Shown here: positions 1 through 8,700 of the stretch, one piece after another
Layout of the letters: each line of letters starts with the position of its first letter
How positions within the stretch are numbered: position 1 is the first letter of the stretch
Source: Methylorubrum rhodesianum
Lineage (GTDB): Bacteria > Pseudomonadota > Alphaproteobacteria > Rhizobiales > Beijerinckiaceae
Assembly: GCF_014199985.1 (NCBI RefSeq)
Contig: NZ_JACHOS010000020.1
Location: 46,347 to 110,346 of the forward strand
Direction of reading: 5' to 3'
Length of the DNA: 64,000 bases
The notes under the pieces: model-generated
The model's database searches: none
What the model was told of the DNA's origin: nothing
The model's input: only the letters and a program-made list of their open reading frames with translations
Program-made: the position numbers and the translations under genes

Positions 1-679
1 CGCCCCGCCGGGCGCCGACCTTCGGCCCGAGCCGGAGACGCTCCCGGAGGCCGAGACCGCGCCCGAGACCTATCCGCTCGGTGCCGCCCGGGCGCAGATC
101 CACGAGACCTACATCGTCGCCCAGACCCGCGACGGGATCGTGCTGGTCGATCAGCACGCCGCCCACGAGCGGCTGGTCTACGAGCGGCTGAAGCGGGAGC
201 GGGCCGGCGGCGGCGTGCTCGCCCAGGGCCTGCTCATCCCCGATGTGATCGAGATGGCGCCCGAGGAGGCCGACCGCCTCGTCGAGGCCGCGCCCGATCT
301 GGAGCGGCTGGGCCTCAGCCTGGAAGCGTTCGGCCCCGGCGCGGTGCTGGTGCGGTCCGTGCCGTCGGCGCTCGCGGGCGGCTCGGTGAAGGGTCTCGTG
401 CTCGACGTGCTCGACGCGCTCGAAGCCAGCGGCGTCGAGGAGGGCGGCCCGGCCGGGGCGGGTGATCCCGACCCGGTGAGCCGCCGCCTCGACGCGATCC
501 TCTCGCGGATGAGCTGCCACGGCTCGATCCGCGCCGGCCGGCGCCTCAAGCCCGAGGAAATGAACGCGCTCCTGCGCGAGATGGAGGCGACGCCGCTCTC
601 CGGCTCGTGCAATCACGGCCGCCCGACCTTCGTGACCCTGGGTCTCGCCGATATCGAGCGGCTGTTCGGACGGCGGTGA
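1..679 (+). CDS. mutL: DNA mismatch repair protein MutL, C-terminal part (5' end outside window)
   Basis: The open frame enters from the left edge (codons start at base 2), so only the linker and the C-terminal dimerisation domain are seen. MutL couples MutS mismatch recognition to strand incision. The visible part carries the metal-binding endonuclease pattern DQHA(x)2E(x)4E at about 149-184, then CNHGRP at about 608-625 and a terminal F-G-R. This set marks MutL proteins that nick DNA themselves rather than recruiting MutH. A proline- and glutamate-rich linker precedes the domain. The stop is at 677-679 and the gene converges on the next one. The family call is secure. Catalytic activity is inferred from motifs only. 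Confidence 0.95.
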   Translation, partial: APPGADLRPEPETLPEAETAPETYPLGAARAQIHETYIVAQTRDGIVLVDQHAAHERLVYERLKRERAGGGVLAQGLLIPDVIEMAPEEADRLVEAAPDLERLGLSLEAFGPGAVLVRSVPSALAGGSVKGLVLDVLDALEASGVEEGGPAGAGDPDPVSRRLDAILSRMSCHGSIRAGRRLKPEEMNALLREMEATPLSGSCNHGRPTFVTLGLADIERLFGRR

Positions 680-709
680 CGCCCGCCCGAGGCGGGTGCC
701 ACCGGACGA

Positions 710-1219
710 TCAGGCCGGGATAGGAATCGTCACGGCGGCGGCGCTCGGCGGCGTCCTCGGACGCGGCATCACCGCCGCCGGGCAGGGCGGCGGATCGTCG
801 TCGTCGTTGCGGCGCCCGGGGCGGGGGAACCGATACAGACTCGCGAGCCGGCGCGGCCGCCGGGCCGAGGCGCGACGGATCGGAGGGGGAGCGGGCGCCG
901 GGGACGGCCCCCGGTCGAGCGTGCCGAGCGCGGCGAGGACCGCGTCGACCGGCACCGGTTCGGCCCTGCAGCCGGTCAGGCACCGCATCGCGGGCGCGTT
1001 CTCGAGGGCGCAGGCATCGGACGCCCAGGAGGCTAGGATCGCGCGCTTGTCCGCGCGCGAGAGGAGTGGGTGAGCCAGCACCTCGCGCGGGTGGCGGAAC
1101 ACGTCGCCGGGGGCGACGAGCGCCTGCCACGCCTCGAACGAGGCGGCGGGCGCGTCGGCCGGGTTCATCGGGCCGGAATCGGGACGGGATGGGGTGGAAC
1201 GAGGGTCGATCATCGTCAC
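710..1219 (-). CDS. Conserved hypothetical protein with a short helical domain
   Basis: This is a 169-residue protein starting at GTG 1219, preceded at good spacing by AGGGAG; an in-frame ATG lies two codons further in. Residues about 28-75 form an ordered-looking block (VAPGDVFRHPREVLAHPLL, then SRADKRAILASWASDA) that ends in a Cys-rich stretch. The remaining 90 residues are Arg/Pro-rich and low complexity, with a run of four Asp. No catalytic motif is visible. The HPREVLAHPLLSRADKRAIL segment resembles short uncharacterised rhizobial proteins, but I cannot attach a function. The gene faces mutL tail to tail. The low-complexity tail means the true length is uncertain. Confidence 0.65.
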   Translation of the reverse strand: MTMIDPRSTPSRPDSGPMNPADAPAASFEAWQALVAPGDVFRHPREVLAHPLLSRADKRAILASWASDACALENAPAMRCLTGCRAEPVPVDAVLAALGTLDRGPSPAPAPPPIRRASARRPRRLASLYRFPRPGRRNDDDDPPPCPAAVMPRPRTPPSAAAVTIPIPA

Positions 1220-1324
1220 GGGTCATCTCCCTGAAAGCACGGGACTTGCGTGCGAAAAGGAAGCTGTCCCCGAAGGCGCGGGGCCTCCGGGGATGTCGGC
1301 TCGTGTGCGGTCACGCGCGAAGGG

Positions 1325-1813
1325 TCAGGCGGCCTCGGACCGGTCCTCGACCTGCGTTGGCGCGTTCTGAGACGGCGCGTTGTCCTGCCCCGCGGTGGCC
1401 TGCGTGCCGCCGATGGCGATCCGGCGCGGCTTGAGCGCTTCCGGCATCTCGCGCTTCAGCTCCACCGTGAGCAGTCCGTTGTTCAGGCTGGCGCCCGTGA
1501 CCCGCACGTGCTGGGCGAGGTTGAACGTCTGGCGGAACGTGCGCCCGGCGATGCCCCGGTGCAGGAACTGCCGCTCGCGCTCCTCGCCCTTTCTCTGCCC
1601 CGAGACGAGGAGCGTGGTGTCGTGCTGGGTCAGCTCGATCTCGTCCTGCGCGAACCCGGCGACCGCCATGGTGATGCGGTAGGCGTCCTCGGACACCTTC
1701 TCGATGTCGTAGGGCGGCCAGGCGGCCGAGGTCTCGGGTTGGTCGAGCAGGGAAAACAGCCGGTCGAAACCGACGGTGGAACGGTACAGGGGAGCGAAGT
1801 CGAAGGTTCTCAT
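1325..1813 (-). CDS. ibpA: Small heat-shock protein (Hsp20/IbpA family)
   Basis: This 162-residue protein has the alpha-crystallin fold of small heat-shock chaperones, which bind unfolding proteins in the cytoplasm and hold them for DnaK/ClpB. The domain runs over residues about 35-130 and contains the family signature A-x-L-x-x-G-L-L (ASLNNGLLTVEL). An I-x-I anchor (RRIAI) follows, then a polar tail. ATG 1813 was chosen because it begins MRTFDFAPLYRSTVGFDRLF, the usual IbpA N terminus, and has GAGGAGGA at ideal spacing; the open frame extends further upstream without homology. The ribosome-binding site is sequestered in a ROSE-like hairpin, which implies translational control by temperature. 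Confidence 0.95.
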   Translation of the reverse strand: MRTFDFAPLYRSTVGFDRLFSLLDQPETSAAWPPYDIEKVSEDAYRITMAVAGFAQDEIELTQHDTTLLVSGQRKGEERERQFLHRGIAGRTFRQTFNLAQHVRVTGASLNNGLLTVELKREMPEALKPRRIAIGGTQATAGQDNAPSQNAPTQVEDRSEAA

Positions 1814-1930
1814 AACCACATCCTCCTCGGAGCAACGTGATGACAAGGGCCGCCGGACACCCTTGGTCCGGCGCCCAACCCGCGAGCCCGAAAGGGCCTC
1901 GCACGCGCGTAACGCGTTCGACCGGACCGA
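1814..1930 (-). promoter_or_regulatory. ROSE-like RNA thermometer in the 5' UTR of the Hsp20 gene
   Basis: On the minus strand, the last hairpin (1818-1838) pairs ACGUUGCU with AGGAUGU-type bases, so the conserved UUGCU covers the AGGAGG ribosome-binding site and leaves one G unpaired. That is the hallmark of ROSE elements (repression of heat-shock gene expression), common before rhizobial Hsp20 genes. A second, stronger GC-rich stem lies just upstream at about 1848-1877 (GGGC-GCCGGAC against GTCCGGC-GCCC). The upstream limit of the UTR is not defined; I saw no convincing sigma-32 promoter. Confidence 0.7.
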
Positions 1931-2043
1931 GTTCCGACCCATTGTCAATTTTCTTGGAATTTTTCCGAAGGGGCGCAATCCGCCGCGATGCTTTCGACTC
2001 GAGGCGACGCGACGCCGCCCTGCCGGGAGGGGCCCTTCGCGCG

Positions 2044-2694
2044 TCACGCACCGTCGGCCCTCCCCAGGCCCCGCAGCAGCGGCACGAAGGAGACCGGGCC
2101 GAGATCGGTGCTGTCGAACCGGTCGGCCCCGCGCCGGGTCAGCCGCACCAGCGTCTGCCCGCCCGGCGGACCGACCGGGATGACGAGGCGGCCTCCGTCC
2201 GCGAGCTGACCTTTCAGCGCCTCCGGAATGGCGCGACCAGCCGCGGAAACGAGGATCGCGTCGAAGGGCGCGGCCTCCGGCCAGCCCGCCTGTCCGTCGC
2301 CGACGCGCAGATCCACCGCGAGACCGAGCGCGGCGAGCCTGTCCCGGGCGGGCTCGGCCAGGGCGCGGTGGCGCTCGATCGCGAAGACCTGAGCCCCCAT
2401 CTGCGCCAGCACCGCCGCTGCGTAGCCGCAGCCGGCCCCGACCTCCAGGACCCGGTCACCGGGCCGCAGGGCGAGCGCCTCGATCATCAGGGCGGCGACG
2501 AAGGGCTGCGAGATCGTCTGCCCGGCACCGATTGGCAACGGCCCGTCGCCGTAGGCGTCCGCCGCCAAGTGGGCCGGCACGAAGGTCTCCCGCGGGACGC
2601 GCCCCATCGCGTCGAGGACGGCGGGATCGGCGATGCCGCGGGCGATCAGTTGCCTTGCGACCATCCGGGCTCGGGCCTCGGCACGATCCGGCAC
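2044..2694 (-). CDS. pcm: Protein-L-isoaspartate O-methyltransferase (first copy)
   Basis: Pcm transfers a methyl group from S-adenosylmethionine to abnormal L-isoaspartyl residues as the first step of protein repair. The 216-residue product has the family hallmarks: MVARQLIARGI near the start, RETFVP, the SAM-binding glycine motif VLEVGAGCGYAAAVLA at about residue 85, and a C-terminal VPLLRGL. GTG 2694 was chosen because GGAG lies eight bases upstream; ATG 2664, ten codons later, is the alternative. It overlaps no other real gene and follows a small proline-rich reading frame with only four bases between that stop and this start. A second pcm lies at 30450. Confidence 0.93.
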   Translation of the reverse strand: MPDRAEARARMVARQLIARGIADPAVLDAMGRVPRETFVPAHLAADAYGDGPLPIGAGQTISQPFVAALMIEALALRPGDRVLEVGAGCGYAAAVLAQMGAQVFAIERHRALAEPARDRLAALGLAVDLRVGDGQAGWPEAAPFDAILVSAAGRAIPEALKGQLADGGRLVIPVGPPGGQTLVRLTRRGADRFDSTDLGPVSFVPLLRGLGRADGA

Positions 2695-2698
2695 CGCC

Positions 2699-2875
2699 TC
2701 ACTCCGTGTCGGCGTCGCCCGTGCTGTCGCCGGCGGACGGCCCGTCGGCAGGGGGCGGGGCAGGGGGCGGAGCAGGGGGCAGGTTCGGCGGCGGCAGGCG
2801 GCCGGGGCTCGGCGGCGTCGGCAGGCCGGCCTCCTCGTCGGCCGGCGGGAGCGGCGCGGGTTTGGTCTCTGGCAT
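2699..2875 (-). CDS. Possible small proline-rich acidic protein upstream of pcm
   Basis: A 58-codon frame starts at ATG 2875 and ends immediately before the pcm start. The product is very proline-rich (repeats of P-P-A-P-P) with an acidic C terminus (DSTGDADTE). There is no signal peptide, Cys or membrane segment. Its ribosome-binding site is weak. The tight spacing to pcm argues for translation, but composition bias in GC-rich DNA could produce such a frame by chance. Function unknown. Confidence 0.4.
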   Translation of the reverse strand: MPETKPAPLPPADEEAGLPTPPSPGRLPPPNLPPAPPPAPPPADGPSAGDSTGDADTE

Positions 2876-2991
2876 CGATCCGTCGCAAGCTGCGGCGGCG
2901 CGGGTCGCGCCGCCTTCCCTGACTCAACGCCGGGATGACCGCTCGGTGGCACGGCGCGCCACGAGGAGAACCGTGCCGGAGAATCGTGCGC

Positions 2992-3318
2992 ATGACCGCT
3001 TGCCCGAACCTGTTTGCCGTCCTGCCGGCGCGAGGGGATGAGGAAGTCTTCGAGACCCTGCTCGCCCGCCCCGGCCTGCGGGTCGAGCGCATCGTCTCGA
3101 CGGGGCAGGCGAGCCCGCCGGGCTTCTGGTACGACCAGGACGAGGACGAGTGGGTCGCGGTCCTCCAGGGCGGCGCCGAACTCCGTTTCGACGACGAACC
3201 CGCGCCGCGTCGCCTGGCGGCGGGCGATCACCTGCTGATCCCGGCGCACCGCCGGCATCGCGTCGAGGGCACGCAGAATCCGACGATCTGGCTCGCGGTT
3301 CACCTCGCGCCGCGCTAG
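2992..3318 (+). CDS. Small cupin-domain protein
   Basis: The 108-residue product is a single cupin beta-barrel: FWYDQDEDEWVAVLQGGAELRF forms the first half and AAGDHLLIPAHRRHRV the second. The second motif keeps the G-D-x-x-x-I-P-x-x-x-x-H pattern, whereas the first has Asp/Glu where classical cupins have His-x-His, so metal binding may differ. ATG 2992 has GGAGAA ten bases upstream; the longer frame beginning at 2935 lacks a site and homology. No pathway can be assigned. The stop codon is part of the large inverted repeat that follows. Confidence 0.85.
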   Translation: MTACPNLFAVLPARGDEEVFETLLARPGLRVERIVSTGQASPPGFWYDQDEDEWVAVLQGGAELRFDDEPAPRRLAAGDHLLIPAHRRHRVEGTQNPTIWLAVHLAPR

Positions 3319-3360
3319 AGCCGGATCCGACCTGACTGGGTCGGGCCGGATCCGGCTCTA
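3316..3360. repeat. Large perfect-arm inverted repeat at the cupin stop
   Basis: The arms TAGAGCCGGATCCG and CGGATCCGGCTCTA are exact reverse complements, extended by imperfect GACC/GGTC pairing around a short loop. The first base is the cupin stop codon, so the structure may terminate transcription, although no T-tract follows. The next 60 bases end in GCGCTCTA and look like a member of the same dispersed intergenic repeat group found at 50961. Confidence 0.65.
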
Positions 3361-3435
3361 GACCCTTGTTTTGACGCGCATTCTCTCGACGGTCCGGCTT
3401 CCACTTCGTCGGAATGCGCTCTAACGCCTGTCCTC

Positions 3436-5664
3436 ATGATCGCGTGCCGCATCGAACCGAAGGGACAGGTCGAGCCGGAGGGGGAGGGCGTCTGGCGCTC
3501 CACCGGATCCGATCCGCAATTCCGACTGACCCATCCCCGCGGCGGGCGGTTGTTCCGGCTCCGGCTCGCGGGGGGGTGGGTGCGCATCCGCGCCGATCTC
3601 GAGGGGCTCGGCGCAACGAAGCCGGTGCCGCTGCTCTACGTCGATGACGGCGCGGGCTTTCGCGAGGAGGAGGCGGTCCGGCTGGAAATGCGGGAAGGGG
3701 GAGGGATCGACGACCTCGTGCGCCTGCCGCGACGGGTGCGCGGCCTGCGCCTCGATCCGCTCGCGGCGAGCGGACGGTTCCGCCTCGCGCGGGCGACGCT
3801 GGAGCCCCTCGCCGGCCCGGCCGCCGCGCTCGCCGTCGCCCGCCGGCTCCTGTCGCGGCTGCCGGAGGAGGAGCGGGGGGGCGCAGCCCTGCTCGGGCGC
3901 CTCGCGCGCCTCGCCCTGAGCCGGTCGCCCGCCGCCCTCTGGCGCGACTTCTGGGAGAGCGCCCGGCCGCGCCCGGCCGCGGCCTCCTACGCCGCCTGGA
4001 TCGAGCAGGTCGAGCGCCCGGCCCGGCCCACGCCGGAGGCGATGCGGGCGGCGATCGCGGGCTTCCGGCTCCGGCCCCGCATCTCCATCGTCATGCCGGT
4101 CTACAACACGCCCAAACCCTATCTCGCGGCGGCGCTCGCCAGTATTCGCGCCCAGGCCTATCCCGACTGGGAGCTGTGCCTCACCGACGACGCCTCGACC
4201 GCCCCCCACATCGCGCCGATGCTCGACGCGCTGGCGGCGGAGGAGCCGCGCGTGCGCCTGCACCGGCGGACGCAGAACGGCCGCATCGTCGGGGCGAGCA
4301 ACGACGCCCTGGCGCTCGCGACCGGCGACTGGATCACCCTGATCGACCACGACGACGTGATTCCGCCCCACGCGCTGTTCGCCTTCGTCGCCGCCCTGAA
4401 CGAGGATCCGCAGATCGATTTCCTCTACTCGGACGAGGACAAGATCACGGTCCAGGGCGAGCGCTACGAGCCGTTCTTCAAGCCGGACTGGTCGCCCGAG
4501 ACGCTGGAGGCCTGCATGTACACGGCCCATCTGGCGCTCTACCGGCGGGACATCGTCGCCCGGATCGGCGGGTTCCGGCCGGAATGCGAGGGCGCGCAGG
4601 ATTACGACTTCGTGCTGCGCTACACCGAGCACGTCTCACGCGTGCGCCACGTGCCCCAGGTGCTCTACCACTGGCGGGCGATCCCCGGCTCGACCGCCCA
4701 GGCGATGGACAACAAGGGCTACGTGGTCGCCGCCGCCGTGCGGGCGCTGGAGGACCGGGCGCGGCGCACGGGCGGGCTGGACTTCGTGCGCCCCACCGCC
4801 TTCGCCGGCAGCTTCCACCTGCGCCGGCCGCTCAAGGAGCGGCCCGTGGTCTCGATCGTGATCCCGACCGCCGGCCGCGACAGCGAGGTGAGGGGCCGCA
4901 CCGTCGATCTGCTCGCCGCCTGCCTCGCCAGCATCCGCGAGCGGAGCAGCTACGAGACCATCGAGATCGTGGCGGTCGACAACGGCGACCTGCGGCCCGC
5001 GACCGAGGAAGCGCTGCAGCGCTTCGGCGCCCGCTCCGTGACCTGGGACCAGCCCGTCTTCAACGTCGCCGCCAAGATGAATCTCGGCGCCCGCGCGGCG
5101 ACCGGCGCGGTACTCGTCTTCCTCAACGACGATATCGAGATCATCAGCCCCGACTGGATCGAGGCGATGCTGGCGCTCCTGCAGATCCCCGGCGTCGGCG
5201 CGGTCGGCCCCAAGCTCCTGTTCGAGACCGGCGAGTTGCAGCATGTCGGCGTCACCGTCATCGACGCGACCCCCGACCATCCCCGCCGCTCCTATCCGCG
5301 GGAGGATCCCGGCCACTTCTTCTCGACCGCGGGCAACCGCAACTACCTCGCGGTGACGGGCGCCTGCGTGATGGTGCGCCGGACGGATTTCGAGGCGGTC
5401 GGCGGCTTCGACGAGGGCTTCGCCGTCAACTACAACGACGTCGATCTCTGCCTGCGTCTGCGCGAGCGGGGCCTGCGCAGCGTCTACTGCGCCGAAATCG
5501 AGCTGTACCATTACGAGAGCCGCAACCGGGCCCGCACCGTCGCCGCCGACGAGCAGGCCCGCTTCCGCGCTCGATGGGCGAAGGCGATTCCGAAGGATCC
5601 CTATTACAGCGAATGGTTCGAGGCGCTGCCGCCGACCTTCGAGCTCGATCCGGCGCGGTTCTGA
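3436..5664 (+). CDS. Bifunctional family-2 glycosyltransferase (two GT-A domains)
   Basis: The 742-residue protein contains two tandem GT2 domains, so it probably adds sugars to a surface polysaccharide or lipopolysaccharide at the inner face of the membrane. An N-terminal region of about 210 residues has no recognised motif. Domain one begins near residue 215 (ISIVMPVYNTPKPYLAAAL) with its metal-binding DHDD near 304. Domain two begins near 472 (VSIVIPTAGRD) with NDD near 561 and an ED-like region FDEGFAVNYNDVDLCLRLRE. No membrane segment is evident. ATG 3436 is the first start of the frame. Donor and acceptor sugars cannot be read from the sequence. It stands alone, without a polysaccharide cluster around it. 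Confidence 0.9.
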   Translation: MIACRIEPKGQVEPEGEGVWRSTGSDPQFRLTHPRGGRLFRLRLAGGWVRIRADLEGLGATKPVPLLYVDDGAGFREEEAVRLEMREGGGIDDLVRLPRRVRGLRLDPLAASGRFRLARATLEPLAGPAAALAVARRLLSRLPEEERGGAALLGRLARLALSRSPAALWRDFWESARPRPAAASYAAWIEQVERPARPTPEAMRAAIAGFRLRPRISIVMPVYNTPKPYLAAALASIRAQAYPDWELCLTDDASTAPHIAPMLDALAAEEPRVRLHRRTQNGRIVGASNDALALATGDWITLIDHDDVIPPHALFAFVAALNEDPQIDFLYSDEDKITVQGERYEPFFKPDWSPETLEACMYTAHLALYRRDIVARIGGFRPECEGAQDYDFVLRYTEHVSRVRHVPQVLYHWRAIPGSTAQAMDNKGYVVAAAVRALEDRARRTGGLDFVRPTAFAGSFHLRRPLKERPVVSIVIPTAGRDSEVRGRTVDLLAACLASIRERSSYETIEIVAVDNGDLRPATEEALQRFGARSVTWDQPVFNVAAKMNLGARAATGAVLVFLNDDIEIISPDWIEAMLALLQIPGVGAVGPKLLFETGELQHVGVTVIDATPDHPRRSYPREDPGHFFSTAGNRNYLAVTGACVMVRRTDFEAVGGFDEGFAVNYNDVDLCLRLRERGLRSVYCAEIELYHYESRNRARTVAADEQARFRARWAKAIPKDPYYSEWFEALPPTFELDPARF

Positions 5665-5673
5665 AGCCCCGCC

Positions 5674-5750
5674 CGTCCTCGCGAGGCGAAGCCGAAGCGC
5701 TCCAAGGCGCGACCCTTCCGGAAAGGTCGCGCCGAAGGGACCGCGACCAG
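5674..5750. repeat. Dispersed intergenic repeat, type A
   Basis: The segment CGAGGCGAAGCCGAAGCGCT followed by CCAAGGCG and a GCGACC inverted pair closely resembles the intergenic segments at 14769 and 32750. All three lie in short gaps between genes and can form hairpins. It sits between two converging genes. Confidence 0.55.
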
Positions 5751-5754
5751 GTTC

Positions 5755-8700
5755 TCACCGCGCGTTGATCATCTCCTTGATGCGCGCGGCCAGCACCTCC
5801 ATGACGAAGGGCTTGGTGATGACCTGCATGCCGGGCTCGAGGTGGCCGTTGCCCACCGCCGCGTTCTCGGCGTAGCCGGTGATGAACAGCACCTTGAGAT
5901 CCGGGCGCAGCGCGCGGCCCGCATCGGCGACCTGCCGCCCGTTCATGCCGCCCGGAAGCCCGACATCGGTCACGAGGAGATCGATGCGCACGTCCGATTG
6001 CAGAACCTTGAGGCCGGACGGGCCGTCGGCGGCCTCGATCGCGGTGTAGCCGAGATCCTCCAGCACCTCCGTCACCAGCATCCGCACCGTCGGCTCGTCG
6101 TCGACGATCAGCACCGTCTCGCCCTGCTCGGCGCGCGGCGCGGCGGCGAGGTCGGGAGCCGGATCCGGCTCCTCCGCCGCACCGTAATGGCGCGGCAGGT
6201 AGAGGCACATCGTCGTCCCCTGGCCGACCTCCGAGTAGATCCGCACCTGCCCGCCCGACTGGCGCACGAAGCCGTAGATCATCGACAGCCCGAGCCCCGT
6301 GCCCTGGCCGATCGGCTTCGTGGTGAAGAACGGGTCGAAGGCCTTGGCGATCACGTCCGGGCTCATGCCGGTGCCGGTATCGGTCACGCAGAGCGAGAGG
6401 TACTGGCCGGGATCGAGGTCGCGCTCCCGGGCGCCGCGGTCGTCGAGCCACTTGTTGGCGGTCTCGATGGTGATGCGCCCCCCATCCGGCATGGCGTCGC
6501 GGGCGTTGATGCAGAGGTTCAGCAGCGCGTTCTCGAGCTGGCTCGGATCGACCAGCACCGACCACAGCCCACCGGCGGCCACCACTTCGAGGGTGATGGC
6601 GGGGCCGATGGTGCGGCGGAGCAACTCCTCCATGCCCATCACCAGCCGGTTCACGTCGGTGGGCTTGGGGTCGAGGGTCTGGCGGCGGGAGAAGGCGAGC
6701 AGGCGGTGGGTGAGCGCCGCCGCCCGCTTGGCCGCCCCCTGCGCGGCGTTGACGTAGCGGTCGATCTCGGTGAGCCGCCCCTGCGCGAGGCGGGTCTGGA
6801 GCAGTTCGAGCGAGCCGGTGATGCCGGTGAGCAGGTTGTTGAAGTCGTGGGCGAGGCCGCCGGTGAGCTGGCCCACCGCCTCCATCTTCTGCGACTGGCG
6901 CAGGGCTTCCTCGGTGCGCATCAGCTCGGCGGTGCGCGTCGCGACCTGCTGCTCCAGGCTGGCGTTGAAGGCCTCCAGCTGCGCCTTGGCGCGCAGCTCG
7001 TCCTCGATGTTGCGCGCCTCGATCACCGTACCGATCGGCGCGCCGCGCTCGTCGCGGATCGGGCTCGCGGTGAAGGAGACGGGGTAGAACGAGCCGTCGC
7101 GGTGGACGAAGATCTCCTGGCCCTGCTCCTGGTTGTTCTCGGGGAACGCCTGATCGATCGGGCATTCGTGGAGCGGGTAGGGGCTGCCGTCGGGCCGGGT
7201 GTGGTGGACGACGTCGTGGAGCGCGCGGCCCTGCGTCTCCTCCAGGGTGTAGCCGGTCAGCCGCTCGGCGGCGCGGTTCATGTAGGCGCAGTGCTGGCGC
7301 TCATCCATCATGAAGATGGCCTGCGTGGCGTTGTCGAGCACCGCGTCGAGGCGTCGGGTGGTCTCGACGAGACGTTCCTCGGTCGCCTTTCGCGCGGTGA
7401 TGTCGATGGCGCTGCCGACGCCGCGCACGCAGCGCCCCTCCGCATCGAACACGCCGCGCCCCTTGGCCGCGATCCAGCGGACCGTGCCGTCGGCGCGGCC
7501 GATCGCGCGGAACTCCTCGTCGTAGAGGGCGCGGGTTCCGGGATCGAGCGCCGCGGCGAAGGCGGCGGTCACCCGCGCCCTGTCGTCCGGATGGATGCCG
7601 TCGGCGAAGTCGTCGAGCGTCACGTCCGCCTCGGGCGGCAGCCCGAACATCGCCTTGATCCGCGGCGGCCAGAACAGGGTGCCGGCCTGCGGATCGAAGT
7701 CCCACAGCCCGATCTCGCCGCTCTCGACGGCGAGGCGCAGGCGCTCCTCGCTCTCGGCGAGCGCCAGCTCGGCGGAGCGGCGCTCCTCGATATCGACCAC
7801 CGAGCCGATATAGCCGAGGAAGCTCCCGTCGGCGGCAAAGCGCGGGCTCGCGGTATCGATCGCCCAGCGATAGGCGCCGTCGCGGCGACGCAGACGGTAT
7901 TCGAGGCTGAAGCCCTCGTGCCGGGCATTCGCCCTCAGGAAGGTCTCGCCCGACCCCCCGCGGTCGTCCGGATGCACGGCCTCGAGCCAGCCGAGGCCGA
8001 GCGCTTGCGGCTCGGTCTGGCCGGTGAACTCGTACCAGCGCCGGTTGAGGTACTGGCAGGCGCCGTCCGGATCGGTGACCCACATCATCACCGGCGCGTC
8101 GTCCGCCATGGTGCGGAAGCGCGCCTCGCTCTCGGCGAGCGCCGCGTTGCCGGTGATCCGCTCGGTGACGTCCGAACCGTCGACGAACACGCCGGTGATC
8201 GTGCCGCCGGCGTCGCGCATCGGCTGGTAGACGAAATCGAGGAAGCGCCGCTCGGGCACGCCGCCGGGCACCCGCAGCAGCGTCACCGGCGCCCCGTGCG
8301 CGGTGTGGGTGCGACCGGTGGTGAACACCTCGTCGAGCAACTCGAAGAAGCCCTGACCCGCGATCTCCGGCAGGGCCGCGCGCACCGGCTTGCCGAGAAT
8401 GTCGCGGTGGGCGACGAGCCCGCGATAGGCGGCGTTGGCGAAGGCGAAGACGTGGTCGGGCCCGTCGAGCACCGCGACGAAGCTCGGCGTCTGTTCGAAC
8501 AGCCGGGCGAAGCGCTCGCGCTCGGCCTGCATCTGCCGGCCGGAGCGCACCGCGGCGGTGGTCTCCGAGCAGGCGCAGAACATGCCCGCCACCGTACCGT
8601 CCTCGACCCGCACCGGCGTGTAGCCGAAGGCGAAGTGGGTCTCCTCCGGGTAGCCGTTGCGGTGCATCGTGAAGGAGATGTCGTCCATATGCGTGGCCTC

